Shown here one piece after another: positions 29,168 to 37,565 of a stretch of 41,003 nt of DNA. The notes beneath the pieces are model-generated. The model was not told the DNA's origin, made no database searches, and saw only the letters and a list, made by a program, of their open reading frames with translations. Within the stretch, counting starts at the first letter, position 1; every line of letters starts with the position of its first letter. Source of the DNA: Dongia sedimenti (lineage in GTDB: Bacteria > Pseudomonadota > Alphaproteobacteria > Dongiales > Dongiaceae); contig JAUYVI010000015.1 of the NCBI GenBank assembly GCA_030715195.1, forward strand, positions 1 through 41,003, read 5' to 3'. The position numbers and the translations under genes were made by a program.

Positions 29168-30832
29168 ATGGCAGCAGCGGAAAGTCCCAAGGTTGCGCAG
29201 CGAGCGGCCATTTACGCTCGGTACAGCTCCGACCTCCAAAAGCCGACATCGATTGACGATCAGCTGCAGCTCTGCCGCGAGCATGCCGCGAAGCTCGGCG
29301 CCGTGGTCACCGCCACCTATTCCGACCCGGCTACCAGCGGCGCCAGCCTCCTACAGCGCCCTGGGGCGCGTGCGATGCTGGCCGATGCGAAGCTCGGTAG
29401 GTTCGATGTCGTGGTCGCTGAGGCGCAAGACCGCCTCTCCAGGAGCCTCAAGGACATCGCCGACATCTTCGAGCGGCTGAGCGCCGCCGGCGTCACCATC
29501 GTCACTGTAGGCGAAGGCGAGATTTCCGAACTCCACATCGGCCTCAAGGGCACGATGAACGCCATCTTCCTGAAGGACTTGGCCAAAAAGGTCCGACGCG
29601 GGCAGAGGGGCCAAGTCGAGCGCGGCCGCGCGCCCGGCGGGCTGGCCTATGGGTATCGCGTGGTGCATCGCTTTGGGCCTGACGGACAGCCGATCCGCGG
29701 CCTTCGCGAGATCGATCCGGACCAGGCCGCGATCGTGAAGCGCATCTTCGCGGAGTTCGTCTCCGGCAGGTCGGCCAAGAGCATCGCGCAGCGGCTCAAC
29801 CACGAGCGGGTGTCGAGCGCCCGGGGCGGCGCCTGGAACGCATCGACCATCGCAGGCAACAAGGGTCGCGCCAACGGTATCCTGCGCAACCGGCTCTATC
29901 TCGGCGAGCTCACCTACGGCAAGACGACCAACCGCAAGGATCCGGACACGGGGAGGAAGCGCGGCAGCTTGGTGACCGCAGAGGCTTGGACCGTCACCAA
30001 CGACGAGGCGCTGCGCATCATTGACGATCGAACCTGGGAATCGGTCCAGAAGATCCGAAAAAGCCTGCGTGACCCCTCCCCTATGCGCCGCCGGCCGAAG
30101 CGCCTGCTGTCCGGTCTTCTGGGGTGCGGCTGCTGTGGCGGTCCCTATATCATCGTGGATTCGGCTCAGTACGGCTGCGCCTCCAACAAGGAGGGCCGGG
30201 GGTGCGAGAACACCCATCGCATCGCGTCCAAGCGGCTGGAAGCCTTGATCCTGGATGGCATCGCCGCGCAGCTTCTCCACCCTGACGCAGTGTCGCGCTT
30301 CATCGCCGACTATCACGACGCCGAGCGAACGGATCGAGCGGGCGCGGTTGCAGAAGAGGCGAGACGAACTCGGCAGCTCGGCGATGTGGACGGCAAGATC
30401 CGGCGCATGGTCGATGCGATCGCGGCCGGCGCCGACGTCCAATCGATCCGACAGGCTCTCATCGATCTCGAGGAGGAACGCGCCAAGCTGAAGGCAGAAG
30501 CCGAGGCCGCGGAACTCACCGTGGTGCGCTTGCAACCGCATCTTGCCGACGCCTACCGACGACGGATCGAAGCACTGGCGGCGACCCTTACCCAGCCGCT
30601 CGTCACCGCAGAGGCGGAGGACGCGCGCCAGGAGGCGCTTCAGCTCATCCGACCTCTAATCGAGCGCGTCATCTTGCACCCGACAGGCGCGAAGGGACGC
30701 TTCAAGGTGGAGCTAACCGGTGACTTGATGGCGATCTTCGGCGCGCGTTCGGAGAACGTTCGCGAGGCGTCCCCGCATTACGGGGTTTGGGTGGCGTCCC
30801 CAACGGGATTCGAACCCGTGTCTACACCGTGA
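29168..30832 (+). CDS. Large serine integrase of the element
   Basis: 554 residues. Resolvase catalytic domain (AAIYARYSSDLQ with Ser20 in Y-x-R-x-S; later AQDRLSRSLKDIADIFERL). A recombinase domain follows (GGLAYGYRVVHRFGPDG, then IVKRIFAEFVSGRSAKSIAQ). Next come a zinc ribbon (LLGCGCCGG ... YGCASNKEGRGC, near residues 317-345), a coiled-coil segment (DLEEERAKLKAEAEAAELTV) and a C-terminal strand region. The length is normal for the family, which catalyses integration and excision between attP and attB without supercoiling. The last ~15 residues (WVASPTGFEPVSTP) are antisense tRNA-Glu sequence, so the tail is contributed by the attachment site. Confidence 0.93.
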   Translation: MAAAESPKVAQRAAIYARYSSDLQKPTSIDDQLQLCREHAAKLGAVVTATYSDPATSGASLLQRPGARAMLADAKLGRFDVVVAEAQDRLSRSLKDIADIFERLSAAGVTIVTVGEGEISELHIGLKGTMNAIFLKDLAKKVRRGQRGQVERGRAPGGLAYGYRVVHRFGPDGQPIRGLREIDPDQAAIVKRIFAEFVSGRSAKSIAQRLNHERVSSARGGAWNASTIAGNKGRANGILRNRLYLGELTYGKTTNRKDPDTGRKRGSLVTAEAWTVTNDEALRIIDDRTWESVQKIRKSLRDPSPMRRRPKRLLSGLLGCGCCGGPYIIVDSAQYGCASNKEGRGCENTHRIASKRLEALILDGIAAQLLHPDAVSRFIADYHDAERTDRAGAVAEEARRTRQLGDVDGKIRRMVDAIAAGADVQSIRQALIDLEEERAKLKAEAEAAELTVVRLQPHLADAYRRRIEALAATLTQPLVTAEAEDARQEALQLIRPLIERVILHPTGAKGRFKVELTGDLMAIFGARSENVREASPHYGVWVASPTGFEPVSTP

Positions 30833-30867
30833 AAGGGTGTTGTCCTAGGCCTCTAGACGATGGGGAC
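30792..30867 (-). tRNA. tRNA-Glu (anticodon UUC)
   Basis: Read on the minus strand, the acceptor stem GTCCCCA pairs with TGGGGAC. The D arm (GTCT...AGGAC), anticodon arm ACACC-CTTTCAC-GGTGT with anticodon TTC, and T arm CGGGTTCGAATCCCG all fold normally. The 3' G73 and an encoded CCA (30792-30794) are present. The tRNA 3' end faces the integrase, whose last codons overlap it in antisense. It is the element's attachment site, and the tRNA is intact. Confidence 0.95.
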
Positions 30868-31082
30868 GCGAGGGGCCTCGTTCCGGGCAGGCCGGAACCG
30901 GCGCCTTGTACCGGCTGAGGGCACGGAAATCAACCGCCTGAAATCACAGGCGATCCCGGCCCGTTTTCCGCCCCATTCCGCGCTTCCGCGCCGCCGCGGC
31001 TTCGGCCATAATCCCGCGCCTCAAGCCGCTGATTTCCCAGCGAACTTCTCAACATAACCATCTGACAGAACGAGGATTTTTC

Positions 31083-31433
31083 ATGTCGATCAAGCGCATT
31101 GGCGATCACGGCAATCTCTGCGACGCCGTCGTCCATAACGGTCTCGCCTATCTCGCCGGCCATGTCGCCGACGATCCGGTCTCGGCCTCGGTCTACGAGC
31201 AGACCAAGAACATCCTGAAGCAGATCGACGAGACCCTGGCTCAGGCCGGCACCGACAAGAGCAAGATCCTCAAGGCCAACATCTGGCTCTCCGACATCTC
31301 GACCTTCGCCGAGATGAACAAGGCCTGGGCGGAGTGGGTTTCCAAGGGCAATGCCCCGGCCCGCGCCACGGTCGAATCCAAGCTCGCCGACCCGAAGTAC
31401 AAGGTCGAGATCATGCTGACCGCGGCGATCTGA
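31083..31433 (+). CDS. RidA family (YjgF/YER057c/UK114) protein
   Basis: 116 residues, the usual length. It shows the RidA core: VVHNGLAYLAGHVADDP, then YEQTKNILKQIDETLAQAGT, then ILKANIWLSDISTFAEMNKA, and the signature region NAPARATVESKLADPKYKVEI with the Arg that binds the carboxylate of the imine substrate. RidA proteins hydrolyse reactive enamine/imine intermediates such as 2-aminoacrylate from PLP enzymes. GAGGA lies upstream of ATG 31083. It is a chromosomal gene of the right flank, likely transcribed alone, convergent with the next gene. Confidence 0.9.
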   Translation: MSIKRIGDHGNLCDAVVHNGLAYLAGHVADDPVSASVYEQTKNILKQIDETLAQAGTDKSKILKANIWLSDISTFAEMNKAWAEWVSKGNAPARATVESKLADPKYKVEIMLTAAI

Positions 31434-31508
31434 GCCGACGCGCAACGATCAAGTGAACAAGCCCTCGCGGTCGCCGGTCACGCGTGACGGCGACCGCGAG
31501 GCTTGGTG

Positions 31509-31886
31509 CTACTGCGTCACCTTCGAAACGGTGACCTGGTCGCCGATCCGCTCGATGCGCAGCACCGGCTGTTTTTCGCCGAGCGCCAGCGGCACCGAGA
31601 TCTCCTGCGCCTGGCCCGGCTGCAGCATCGCCTGCAGGCGGACCACCGCATGCTGCTCGACATCGGTGTCGAACGCGGCGACGGTGTCCACCGTCGTCAC
31701 CACCAGCGCGCCTTCCGGCTGGCTGGTCCAATAGGTCACCGCCTTCGCATGGCCGCCGAGCTCGGTGGTGATCGCCTGCCCCTCGCCGACGGTCTTGCCG
31801 TTGCCGGCCCACAGCGGCTGGGCGATGGCGATGAGGCCGACCGCCAGAATGGTGCCGAGCGCTGAAATCCGGATCATTGATGACAT
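31509..31886 (-). CDS. Small exported protein
   Basis: 125 residues from ATG 31884-31886 (GGAGAG upstream). A second ATG at 31875-31877 is also possible. The N-terminus (MIRISALGTILAVGLIAIAQ, then PLWA) is a Sec signal peptide with cleavage after LWA. The mature part (HAKAVTYWTSQPEGALVVTT, DTVAAFDTDVEQHAVVRLQA) is strand-rich, with no Cys. It resembles the small periplasmic all-beta proteins of alphaproteobacteria, but I recognise no named family. Confidence 0.7.
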   Translation of the reverse strand: MSSMIRISALGTILAVGLIAIAQPLWAGNGKTVGEGQAITTELGGHAKAVTYWTSQPEGALVVTTVDTVAAFDTDVEQHAVVRLQAMLQPGQAQEISVPLALGEKQPVLRIERIGDQVTVSKVTQ

Positions 31887-32122
31887 GATTCTCTCCACGT
31901 TTGCGCTGCCACCCCGTGGGGCATGCCGCATTGCAACAAAGATTGCTGCGACTGCGAAGAAAGTAAAGAGATATTAACAAATGACGTGATAAGCGAACCG
32001 CGTGCAGCCCGCCGCGCTGGCTGAAATTCTCGCGTTATATGAATGGGTTGACTGAAAACGCGCCATGGCGCCGCACCGCTGTGCGCCGCGTCACAAAGCT
32101 GACTGAGCGACCGATACAGGCG

Positions 32123-33937
32123 CTATTGGACTCGCGCCGCGTCCTCGATGGTCATCTGCACCCGCTCCTGGCCCTGCCAGCGGTCCAGCCGCAGGTGTCC
32201 GGCGACATGCAGTGGCCCGGCATTTCGGCCCTCGAGCAGCAGCCGGCCGAGCGCGTTCTCGGTGGAGCGGAAGGCGATGCCCTTGAGGCGCGCGCCGTCG
32301 CTGCCCTCGAGCACGCAGCGCACATGCTTCTCGCCGGCGAGATCGGCGAACACCACCCGCACATTGGCGAGCGCGAAGCGCGGCTCGGCATTGCCGGCAC
32401 CATAGGGCGCCAGCCGGTCGAGCATCGCCGCGAATTCCGGCACGGCCCCGCGCGGCTGCAAACTGCCGTCGAGATCCAGCACCGCGCGCGGCGGCACGCC
32501 GTCGAGGTGATGGCCGATCCGCGCATCGATGAAATCCTTCAGCGCGTCGAGCTTCTCGGCGGCGACTTCAAATCCGGCCGCCATCGCATGGCCGCCGCCC
32601 TTGGCGATGATGCCGCTCTCGCGCGCGGCGATCACCGCGTTGCCCAGATGAAACCCGTTGGCCGAGCGTCCCGAACCCTTGCCGATGCCGTTCTCCAGCG
32701 CGACCACGCAGACCGGACGCTCGTAGCGCTCGCGCAAGCGCCCGGCGACGATGCCGATCACGCCGGCATGCCAGCCTTCCGCGGCGACGAAGATCAGGTG
32801 CGGCCGCTTCGCCGCCTCGGCATCGGCCAGGCGGCAGGCTTCTTCGAGCACGCGCGCCTCGATGTCGCGGCGCTCGGAATTGTGGGCGTCGAGTTCCTGC
32901 GCCAGGGCCATCGCCTCGCTGGGATCGTCGGTCGATAGCAGGCGCGCGCCGAGATCGGAACGTCCGACCCGACCGCCGGCATTGATCCGCGGCCCCAGCA
33001 GGAATCCCAGATGATAGGCGCCGGCCCGCTCGCTGATCCCGGCGACCTCGGACAGCGCGCGCAGGCCTGGATTGCGGCGCTGCGCCAGCACCTTCAGCCC
33101 CTGCGCCACCAGCGCGCGGTTGACCCCGGTCAGCGGCACCACATCGCAAACCGTGCCGAGCGCCACGATATCCAGCCATTGCATCATGTCGGGCTCGAGC
33201 CGCGCGCCGCCATACCAGCCCTTGGCGCGCAGCCGCCGGTTGACCGCGACCGCGAGCAGGAAGGCGACGCCGACCGCCGCCATCTGCCCGTGCCCCGCCG
33301 TCTCATCGAGCCGGTTCGGATTGACCACGGCATTCGCGATCGGCAGGTGCGGCTCGGCGACGTGATGATCGACCACGACCACGTCGAGCCCCGCCTCCTT
33401 CGCCGCCTGCAGCGGCGCGAAGGCGGTGACTCCGCAATCGACGGTGATGACCAGGCCGGCGCCTTCGCTCTTCAGCTTCAGCAGCGCCGGCGCATTGGGC
33501 CCATAACCTTCGAGGCCGCGATCCGGAACGTAGAGCCGAACGGGGAGCGCACCCGCCGCGCTCAGGAAGCGCGAGAGCAAGGCCGCGGAGGTGGCACCGT
33601 CAACATCATAGTCGCCGAAGATCGCGATCTTCTCGCCGCGCTCGATTGCTGCGGCGACGCGCTCGGCCGCCGCATCCATGTCGCGGAAATTGGAAGGGTC
33701 CGGCAGGAGATCGCGCAGCCGCGGCGACAAGAAGCTCTCGGCGGTGTCCAGCGTCTGGCCACGCGAGGCCAGCAGCCGGCCGACCGGTTCGGGCACCTGC
33801 AGCCGCTGCGAGATTGCCAGCGCCATCCGCTCGTCGGAGGCACGCTGGCGCCAGAACTTGCCGGTGACCGAGCGCTCCACGCCCAGGAAGGGCGCGGGGT
33901 CTTCGGGTTCGGACAGCCGAGTCGCAGCGAGGTTCAT
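32123..33937 (-). CDS. recJ: Single-stranded-DNA-specific exonuclease RecJ
   Basis: 604 residues from ATG 33935-33937, the usual length. The longer frame to 34009 is not typical. RecJ motifs: IAIFGDYDVDGATSAALLSR (metal ligands of the DHH core), VVVVDHHVAEPHLPIANAVV (the DHH motif), then ARRPxINAGGRVG-like GPRINAGGRVGRSDLGARLL, and the DHHA1 and OB-fold regions (GIVAGRLRERYERPVCVVAL; GSGRSANGFHLGNAV). The enzyme degrades 5' ends of single-stranded DNA in mismatch repair and RecF-type recombination. A LacI-type gene is divergent from it. Confidence 0.95.
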   Translation of the reverse strand: MNLAATRLSEPEDPAPFLGVERSVTGKFWRQRASDERMALAISQRLQVPEPVGRLLASRGQTLDTAESFLSPRLRDLLPDPSNFRDMDAAAERVAAAIERGEKIAIFGDYDVDGATSAALLSRFLSAAGALPVRLYVPDRGLEGYGPNAPALLKLKSEGAGLVITVDCGVTAFAPLQAAKEAGLDVVVVDHHVAEPHLPIANAVVNPNRLDETAGHGQMAAVGVAFLLAVAVNRRLRAKGWYGGARLEPDMMQWLDIVALGTVCDVVPLTGVNRALVAQGLKVLAQRRNPGLRALSEVAGISERAGAYHLGFLLGPRINAGGRVGRSDLGARLLSTDDPSEAMALAQELDAHNSERRDIEARVLEEACRLADAEAAKRPHLIFVAAEGWHAGVIGIVAGRLRERYERPVCVVALENGIGKGSGRSANGFHLGNAVIAARESGIIAKGGGHAMAAGFEVAAEKLDALKDFIDARIGHHLDGVPPRAVLDLDGSLQPRGAVPEFAAMLDRLAPYGAGNAEPRFALANVRVVFADLAGEKHVRCVLEGSDGARLKGIAFRSTENALGRLLLEGRNAGPLHVAGHLRLDRWQGQERVQMTIEDAARVQ

Positions 33938-34182
33938 CAATGGACTATAGCATGCAGGCTCGATCGGCCGGAGGAGGAGGCAGAGCGGCGCCATCCCTGA
34001 TGGCAGCACAATGGAAGTGGCCCCTATGCGCCACCCAGCTTCGGGGGTCCCCGGTATGTGTCGGGCCAGGTTACCGGCCGCTAAAGGGTATTGGCAAAAA
34101 GACTCCGAAATAAGATACTTTTCCCAACCACGGCCTTGAAGCGATGGTCACGCGGCGGGTCGCCGCGCGGCGGAGCCAGTCG

Positions 34183-35181
34183 ATGATCACCATCTCTGAG
34201 GTCGCGCGCGCGGCCGGCGTTTCGATCTCAACCGTGGCGCACGTCGTGAATGGGACACGCGACGTGGCGCCGGACACCGCGCAGCTGGTCAACGACGCGA
34301 TCGCCCGCATCGGCTATCAGCCGAACGATACGGCGCGGTATCTGGAAGTTGAATCGACCAGAACGGTCGGACTGGCGATCTCGACGCTCTCCAATCCCTA
34401 TTTCGGCGACATCACCGGCGCGGTCGAGGCCGAATGCGCCCGACTTGGGCTCATGGTGTTCCTCGCCGATACGCAGGACGACCCGGAGAAGGAGCTGACC
34501 GTCATTCACGTCCTGCATCGGCGCCGCGTGGACGGCATCATCTTCGCACCTTCGCCCGAGCCCATCCAGGCGCTCGACTACCTGATGAACAGTGGCCTGC
34601 CCTGCGTCCTGCTCGATCGGATGGCGGACCGGCGCTTCGATCAAGTCGGCGTCGACAATGTCAACGCGATGGACGTCTTGGTGGAACACGTCGTTCTAAA
34701 AGGCCACCGCGATATCGCCTTTGTCGCCGGCCAACCCGGCTTTGCCACGACCATCGAGCGCATCGCCGGGTTTCAGGCGGCGCTCGCATCGAGAGGCATC
34801 GAGCTTCCTGCGGACAGGATCGTAACGGGCTGCGGGACGACGGCGGTCGCCGCCGAGGCGGCGTGTCGCTTGCTCACCGGCCCACAGCGGCCCTCTGCAA
34901 TCGTGACCGGCAACAATCTCTCCACGATCGGAGTGATGCGGGCCATGCGCGAGCTCGGTCTGACAGTGCCTGATGACGTGTCCCTGGTCGGCTTCGACGA
35001 CTTCGAATGGGCCGACCTGTTCGAGCCGCGTTTGACGCTCCTGGAACAGCCCTGCACCGAGCTCGGACGCCAGGCTGCCGCCCTGCTGATTCAACGCATC
35101 GCCGAACCGACGGGCCAGCGCCGAACCTTGCGGCTGCCGACTACGCTCAAAGTCCGCGCCTCCTGCCGCAAGCTGGGGTGA
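34183..35181 (+). CDS. LacI family transcriptional regulator
   Basis: 332 residues from ATG 34183, where GGAG is 7 nt upstream and the sequence starts with the conserved HTH. An ATG at 34144 adds 13 residues. The HTH and hinge (ITISEVARAAGVSISTVAHV, VNGTRDVAPDTAQLVNDA) are followed by a periplasmic-binding-protein-like sensor domain (VGLAISTLSNPYFGDITGAV, VDGIIFAPSPEPIQALDYLM, VPDDVSLVGFDDFEWADLFE). Members repress sugar or nucleoside genes and release DNA on binding a ligand. No transporter or catabolic gene lies beside it, so its ligand is unknown. It lies on the opposite strand between recJ and glpX. Confidence 0.92.
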   Translation: MITISEVARAAGVSISTVAHVVNGTRDVAPDTAQLVNDAIARIGYQPNDTARYLEVESTRTVGLAISTLSNPYFGDITGAVEAECARLGLMVFLADTQDDPEKELTVIHVLHRRRVDGIIFAPSPEPIQALDYLMNSGLPCVLLDRMADRRFDQVGVDNVNAMDVLVEHVVLKGHRDIAFVAGQPGFATTIERIAGFQAALASRGIELPADRIVTGCGTTAVAAEAACRLLTGPQRPSAIVTGNNLSTIGVMRAMRELGLTVPDDVSLVGFDDFEWADLFEPRLTLLEQPCTELGRQAAALLIQRIAEPTGQRRTLRLPTTLKVRASCRKLG

Positions 35182-35211
35182 TCGCCGGCGTCCGCGTCGC
35201 GATCCGACGTT

Positions 35212-36183
35212 CTAGAACGCCCCGCGCTGCTCGTAGGGCATCTTCACATCCCAGTTGTGGGTCGCTTCGATGATCCGGACGGTGCCGGTCTTCGAGCGCA
35301 TCACGATGGAATGGGTGCTGGCCCTTGTGGTGCCGCGGCGGATGCCGCGCAGCATGGCGCCGTCCGTCACACCGGTGGCCGCGAACATCACGTCGCCATG
35401 GGCGAGGTCGAGCATCGAGTATTTGCGATTGAGATCGGTGACGCCCCACTTCTTGGCGCGGGCCCGCTCGTCGTCGTTGCGGAACAGCAACCGGCCTTGC
35501 ATCTGGCCGCCGATGCAGCGCAAGGCCGCCGCCGCCAGCACGCCTTCCGGCGCGCCGCCGGAACCCACATACATATCGACGCCGCTGTCCTTCTGTGCCG
35601 TCGCGATCACGCCCGAGACGTCGCCGTCGGAGATCAGCATGATGCGCGAACCGGCCGCCCGCACCGCGGCGATCAGCTCGGCATGGCGCGGGCGATCGAG
35701 GATGCAGACCACCAGGTCGCGAATGTCCATCTTCTTGGCCTTGGCCAGGCTCTTCAGATTCTCTTCCGGCTTGCCGTCGATATCGACCACGCCTTCCGGC
35801 AGGTCCGGGCCGACCGCGATCTTGTCCATATAGACGTCGGGCGCGTTCAGGAACCCGCCCTCTTCCGCCATCGCGATGACCGCAAGCGCGTTGTGCCCGC
35901 CCTTCGCGGTGATGGTGGTGCCCTCCAGGGGATCGAGCGCGATATCGACCTTGGGGCCGCCCGCGCCGACCTTCTCGCCGATATAGAGCATCGGCGCCTC
36001 GTCGCGCTCGCCCTCGCCGATCACGACCGTGCCCTCGATGTTGAGCGAGTTCAGCGCGGTGCGCATCGCGTCGACGGCGGCCTGGTCGGCCGCCTTCTCG
36101 TCGCCGCGGCCCATCAGCCGTGACGCTGCGAGCGCTGCCGCTTCGGTGACGCGCACGACTTCGAGCGCCAGGTTCCGATCCAT
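35212..36183 (-). CDS. glpX: Class II fructose-1,6-bisphosphatase GlpX
   Basis: 323 residues, full length. Family features: AALAASRLMGRGDEKAADQA at the N-terminus; GTVVIGEGERDEAPMLYIGE (metal/substrate motif); then DIALDPLEGTTITAKGGHNA with the DPLEGT motif typical of lithium-sensitive phosphatases; then YVGSGGAPEGVLAAAALRCI. It hydrolyses fructose 1,6-bisphosphate, or sedoheptulose bisphosphate, in gluconeogenesis and the Calvin cycle. It begins 21 bp after the hom stop and is surely in the same operon, an arrangement common in alphaproteobacteria. Confidence 0.95.
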   Translation of the reverse strand: MDRNLALEVVRVTEAAALAASRLMGRGDEKAADQAAVDAMRTALNSLNIEGTVVIGEGERDEAPMLYIGEKVGAGGPKVDIALDPLEGTTITAKGGHNALAVIAMAEEGGFLNAPDVYMDKIAVGPDLPEGVVDIDGKPEENLKSLAKAKKMDIRDLVVCILDRPRHAELIAAVRAAGSRIMLISDGDVSGVIATAQKDSGVDMYVGSGGAPEGVLAAAALRCIGGQMQGRLLFRNDDERARAKKWGVTDLNRKYSMLDLAHGDVMFAATGVTDGAMLRGIRRGTTRASTHSIVMRSKTGTVRIIEATHNWDVKMPYEQRGAF

Positions 36184-36204
36184 ATTCTTGGCCTTCCGAT
36201 AGCC

Positions 36205-37530
36205 TCAGGAGAGTTGTTCGATTGACATGACATGCGGCGGCTCGACCACCGCCGAGACCTTGCCGAGCTTCTGCACCACGCGCGAGACCTGCGCCTGGCT
36301 GGTTTCATGGGTGGTGAACACGACCGGCACCCGGTCGCCCGGCGAGCGGGCGCGCTGGATCATCGATTCCAGCGAGACGTTCTCGTCGCGCATGATCGCC
36401 GCGACCTCGGCGATGACGCCCGGCCGATCCACCACCATGGTGCGGATATAGAACGGCCCGACATGGCTGCCCTCGGGCGCCGCGGGGATCTTCTTCAGCG
36501 TGTCTGCGGGCGCCGAGAAGGCCGGCAGGATGCGGCCGCGCGCGATGTCCATGAGGTCGCTGACCACGGCGGAGGCCGTCGGCCCCTGCCCGGCGCCGCG
36601 GCCGATCGCGACGTTCTGCCCGACGAAATTGCCCTGGGTGACGACGGCGTTGTAGACCCCGTCCACCTTGGCGATGAGTGCGTTTTGCGGAACCATGCAG
36701 GCATGAACGCGCTGCTCGATCCGGCGTTCCGCCCCCTGGTCAATAAGCCGCGACAGGCCCAGCAGTTTTATCCGATAGCCGAGTTCGCTCGCATATTCGA
36801 TGTCCATGGCCGAGACGTTGCGGATGCCCGAAATCTTGATCCCGGCGAAATCCACCTCGCAGCCGAACGCGACCGCGGTCAGGATCGAGAGTTTATGCGC
36901 GGCATCGATGCCATCGACATCGAAGCTGGGATCCGCCTCGGCATAGCCCAGCTGCTGCGCCTCGGCGAGCACGTCGGCGAACTCCCGCCCGGTCTCGCGC
37001 ATCTGGGTCAGGATATAGTTACAGGTGCCGTTGAGGATGCCGTAGACATGCTCGATCCGGTTGGCGGCCAGGCCCTCGCGCATCGACTTGATGATCGGGA
37101 TGCCGCCGGCGACCGCCGCTTCATAGGCCAGCGCCACGCCGGCTTGCTCGGCGCTGCGCGCCAGCGCGGTGCCGTGCTCGGCGAGCAGGGCCTTGTTGGC
37201 GGTGACGACATGCTTGCCCTTGGCGATCGCTCGCTCGATCAGCGCCTTCGCCGCGCCGCCGGAGCCGCCGATCACCTCGACGACGACATCGACCTTCGGA
37301 TGGTCGGCGAGTGCCACCGGATCGTCGCACCAGTCGAACTTCGAGAGATCGACGTCGCGGTTCTTGCGGCGGTCGCGCGCCGAGACGGCGGTCACCTCGA
37401 TCGGCCACGGGCAATGCTGCAGGAGAATGTCGCGATTCTCCGCGAGCAGGCGCACGACACCGACGCCGACCGTGCCAAGTCCAGCAATACCAACGCGCAA
37501 GGCGCGTCCCGACGCGTTTTCAACAGCCAT
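36205..37530 (-). CDS. hom: Homoserine dehydrogenase
   Basis: 441 residues. An NAD(P)-binding Rossmann fold at the start (VGIAGLGTVGVGVVRLL). The catalytic domain has KGKHVVTANKALLAEHGTAL, YEAAVAGGIPIIKSMREGLA and YAEADPSFDVDGIDAAHKLS, all typical of the family. A C-terminal ACT domain follows (VVDRPGVIAEVAAIMRDENV), the site of threonine feedback control. It reduces aspartate semialdehyde to homoserine, the branch toward threonine and methionine. It is a monofunctional enzyme without an aspartokinase domain. glpX follows at 21 bp. Confidence 0.95.
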   Translation of the reverse strand: MAVENASGRALRVGIAGLGTVGVGVVRLLAENRDILLQHCPWPIEVTAVSARDRRKNRDVDLSKFDWCDDPVALADHPKVDVVVEVIGGSGGAAKALIERAIAKGKHVVTANKALLAEHGTALARSAEQAGVALAYEAAVAGGIPIIKSMREGLAANRIEHVYGILNGTCNYILTQMRETGREFADVLAEAQQLGYAEADPSFDVDGIDAAHKLSILTAVAFGCEVDFAGIKISGIRNVSAMDIEYASELGYRIKLLGLSRLIDQGAERRIEQRVHACMVPQNALIAKVDGVYNAVVTQGNFVGQNVAIGRGAGQGPTASAVVSDLMDIARGRILPAFSAPADTLKKIPAAPEGSHVGPFYIRTMVVDRPGVIAEVAAIMRDENVSLESMIQRARSPGDRVPVVFTTHETSQAQVSRVVQKLGKVSAVVEPPHVMSIEQLS

Positions 37531-37565
37531 GGGTGAGCGTTACGAAAGGTGGTTACAGGATTGAA

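Larger units (their letters stand above)
2637..30832. mobile_element. Phage-derived integrative element inserted at tRNA-Glu(UUC)
   Basis: The stretch holds a large serine integrase at its right end, whose 3' end overlaps the tRNA-Glu gene. It also holds several small HTH proteins, a second serine recombinase, a PrimPol protein, DUF3102, and a long operon of phage internal-virion-like and polyvalent proteins. I see no terminase, portal, major capsid, tail tube, tail fibre, holin or endolysin. The right end is fixed by the tRNA. The left end is an estimate: it is the first phage-like gene after the truncated GNAT, and no copy of the tRNA 3' end was found by eye between 1 and 5000. The alternative left junction is the scar at 2080-2101. 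Confidence 0.75.

Noticed and set aside
29351-30541. 396-codon minus-strand frame opposite the integrase
   Set aside because: Antisense shadow of the integrase; composition rich in Arg, Ala and His without recognisable domains.
32039-32938. 299-codon plus-strand frame overlapping recJ
   Set aside because: Antisense shadow of the recJ coding sequence.
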